Assembly: GCF_023223525.1 (NCBI RefSeq)
Contig: NZ_JALPRX010000027.1
Span: 1-47,152 of the forward strand
Direction: 5' to 3'
Source of the DNA: Roseomonas acroporae
GTDB lineage: Bacteria > Pseudomonadota > Alphaproteobacteria > Acetobacterales > Acetobacteraceae
DNA length: 47,152 nt
The position numbers and the translations under genes were made by a program. Shown in pieces: positions 46,022 to 47,152 of the stretch. Below the pieces are notes generated by a model. It had not been told where the DNA came from, made no database searches, and saw only the letters and a program-made list of their open reading frames with translations. Within the stretch, counting starts at the first letter, position 1, and each line of letters starts with the position of its first letter.

Positions 46022-46274
46022 GGGCGCGGACCCGCGACGCCCGTTCCCGTCGGGGACGGGACCCGGGCGGCATCGGCGGGAAGGAGGCGAGGCATGCTCG
46101 GGCGTGTCGAAATAACACGGCCGGAGGCGAATTTCGGGACTGCCATGGGCCGAGGGTGTCAGGAGTCCCGGTCCCACACAAGTGGCCCGCCATCCGCAGG
46201 CAGGGTCGATGGCCGCCATGCCGATCGGCAGCCACTCTTCGCCACCGCGGTGGTGGCTGCCGCCTCCGCCTTGC

Positions 46275-47152
46275 TCACGCCTCCCGGCGCTGCCGCGCTC
46301 CGGCGCCGCCCTGCCCGAACGCCCAGCGCAGCGTTCCCGCCACGCCGAACATGCCCGCCCGCACGAGCGGCAGATCCAGCATCGGCGCGGGCAGCCCGTG
46401 CAGGCGCCTGGCCCATTCCGGCAGCAGGTCGACGGCGGCCCGTGACATCAGCGCCCGCACCGGCTCGACGGCCGGGCTCGCCGCCGGTCGCCGCAGGATC
46501 AGCCGGGCCACCTCCTCGGTGCGCGCGTCGCGGCGCAATGCCGGACGCATGCCCCGCATCAGCCGGCGCGCCTCGGCCCGGCTGCGCGGCACCGGGTCGG
46601 CGCCCAGCGCCGCGCCGATGACGGCCATCTCGGCGAAATAGCGGTCCTGGTCGGCGGCGGCCATGCCGGGCTCGGCGTAGCGCATCCAGGCGTCGAGGAA
46701 GCCGGTCGCCTCCGTCACGTGCACCCAGGCCAGCAGCGCCGGGTCGTCCGCGGCGTAGGGCGTGCCGTCCGGCAGCGTGCCGCGCACCCGGCCGTGGATG
46801 GCCCGGACACGCGCGATCGCGGCTTCCGCCTCCGCCCGGCTGCCGTAGGTGGTGGTGGCGATGAAACGGGCCGTGCGCCGCAGCCGCCCGTGCATGTCCT
46901 CGCGGAAGCGGGAATGGTCCCACACCCCGGCCAGCACGCCCGGGTGCAGCATCTGCAGCAGCAGCCCGGCGACGCCGCCCACCATCATCGCGCCGACGTC
47001 GCCATGCACCCGCCACGACACGGCACCGGGCCCGAACAGCCCGTCCGGGCGGCGTGCCACGGGCTGCTCGCCGCGCGCCTGGTCGTTGAACAGCGCCACG
47101 ACCGTCGCGGCGATACGCTGTCGCAGGGGGCGCAGGGCGCCCGGAAGGAGCA
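46275..47152 (-). CDS. DUF2236 / MpaB-type oxygenase family protein, 5' end beyond the window
   Basis: The C-terminal 290 or so residues of an MpaB/latex-clearing-protein-like family, which binds heme in its studied members. Conserved stretches are SWRVHGDVGAMMVGGVAGLL, LLQMLHPGVLAGVWDHSRFR and LRRTARFIATTTYGSRAEAE, followed by WVHVTEATGFLDAWMRYAEP and EMAVIGAALGADPVPRSRAE. The frame stays open to the right edge, reading LLPGALRPLRQRIAATVVAL before FNDQARGE. This fits the usual N-terminus, so the start lies outside and the GTG at 47099 is probably internal. Substrate unknown. Confidence 0.85.
   Translation of the reverse strand, partial: LLPGALRPLRQRIAATVVALFNDQARGEQPVARRPDGLFGPGAVSWRVHGDVGAMMVGGVAGLLLQMLHPGVLAGVWDHSRFREDMHGRLRRTARFIATTTYGSRAEAEAAIARVRAIHGRVRGTLPDGTPYAADDPALLAWVHVTEATGFLDAWMRYAEPGMAAADQDRYFAEMAVIGAALGADPVPRSRAEARRLMRGMRPALRRDARTEEVARLILRRPAASPAVEPVRALMSRAAVDLLPEWARRLHGLPAPMLDLPLVRAGMFGVAGTLRWAFGQGGAGARQRREA

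Overview
The window is about 47 kb of very GC-rich chromosome (coding GC above 70%, strong third-position G/C) from an alphaproteobacterium. Gene order (zapE - mdh - sucC - sucD - sucA - sucB), an alphaproteobacterial SAM-II-type riboswitch in front of metZ, a class I PHA synthase and strings of GC-rich intergenic hairpins together suggest Acetobacteraceae (Roseomonas-like). This placement is inference from gene content; no marker gene was compared. There is no phage, plasmid, CRISPR or secretion-system content. I see no convincing unknown multi-gene system. The interest lies in altered genes, an RNA switch and several repeat families.

Layout. 1-1140: 3' part of a LuxR-type regulator with an in-frame stop, then small membrane ORFs. 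1169-2283 (minus): trmJ and a chorismate mutase gene overlapping by 4 bp. 2356-2463: copy 1 of a two-hairpin dispersed repeat. 2551-4224: TPR/glycosyltransferase-like protein. 4349-5250: small ORF, a distinctly AT-rich stretch, and the remnant of a tricarboxylate-transporter binding-protein gene. 5419-7831 (minus): chemotaxis receptor coupled to a small exported protein, plus another exported protein. 7905-7979: tRNA-Gly(CCC). 8118-9529: SAM-II-like riboswitch and metZ. 9789-11215: apaG and folE. 11486-13316: two Fe(II)/2-oxoglutarate oxygenases separated by a hairpin/repeat cluster. 13509-24003: zapE, an exported basic protein, mdh and the sucCDAB group (TCA cycle from succinyl-CoA to succinate, 2-oxoglutarate dehydrogenase E1 and E2, malate dehydrogenase; no E3/lpd gene follows in the window). 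24004-24278: hairpin array with a 35-bp triple repeat.

24279-32600: esterase (minus), membrane protein, MFS symporter, then a minus-strand run of FMN alpha-hydroxyacid oxidase, hom, an AlaC-like aminotransferase (4-bp overlap with hom) and a lipoprotein whose 5' end is a 24-bp minisatellite. 32907-34919: PHA synthase with Ser in place of the catalytic Cys. 35228-41507: ABC substrate-binding protein, MFS transporter, ArsB/NhaD-type permease, tartrate/D-malate-type dehydrogenase and a DehI-like protein. 41544-47152 (minus): cation/proton antiporter, copy 2 of the dispersed repeat, AsmA-family protein, small membrane protein and a DUF2236/MpaB-type gene that runs off the right edge.

Metabolically, hom and metZ are methionine/threonine steps, mdh and sucCDAB are the TCA core, and PhaC implies polyester storage. 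Several scattered transporters and dehydrogenases suggest use of organic acids. A recurring theme is short tandem repeats that stay in frame inside N-terminal or linker parts of unrelated proteins.
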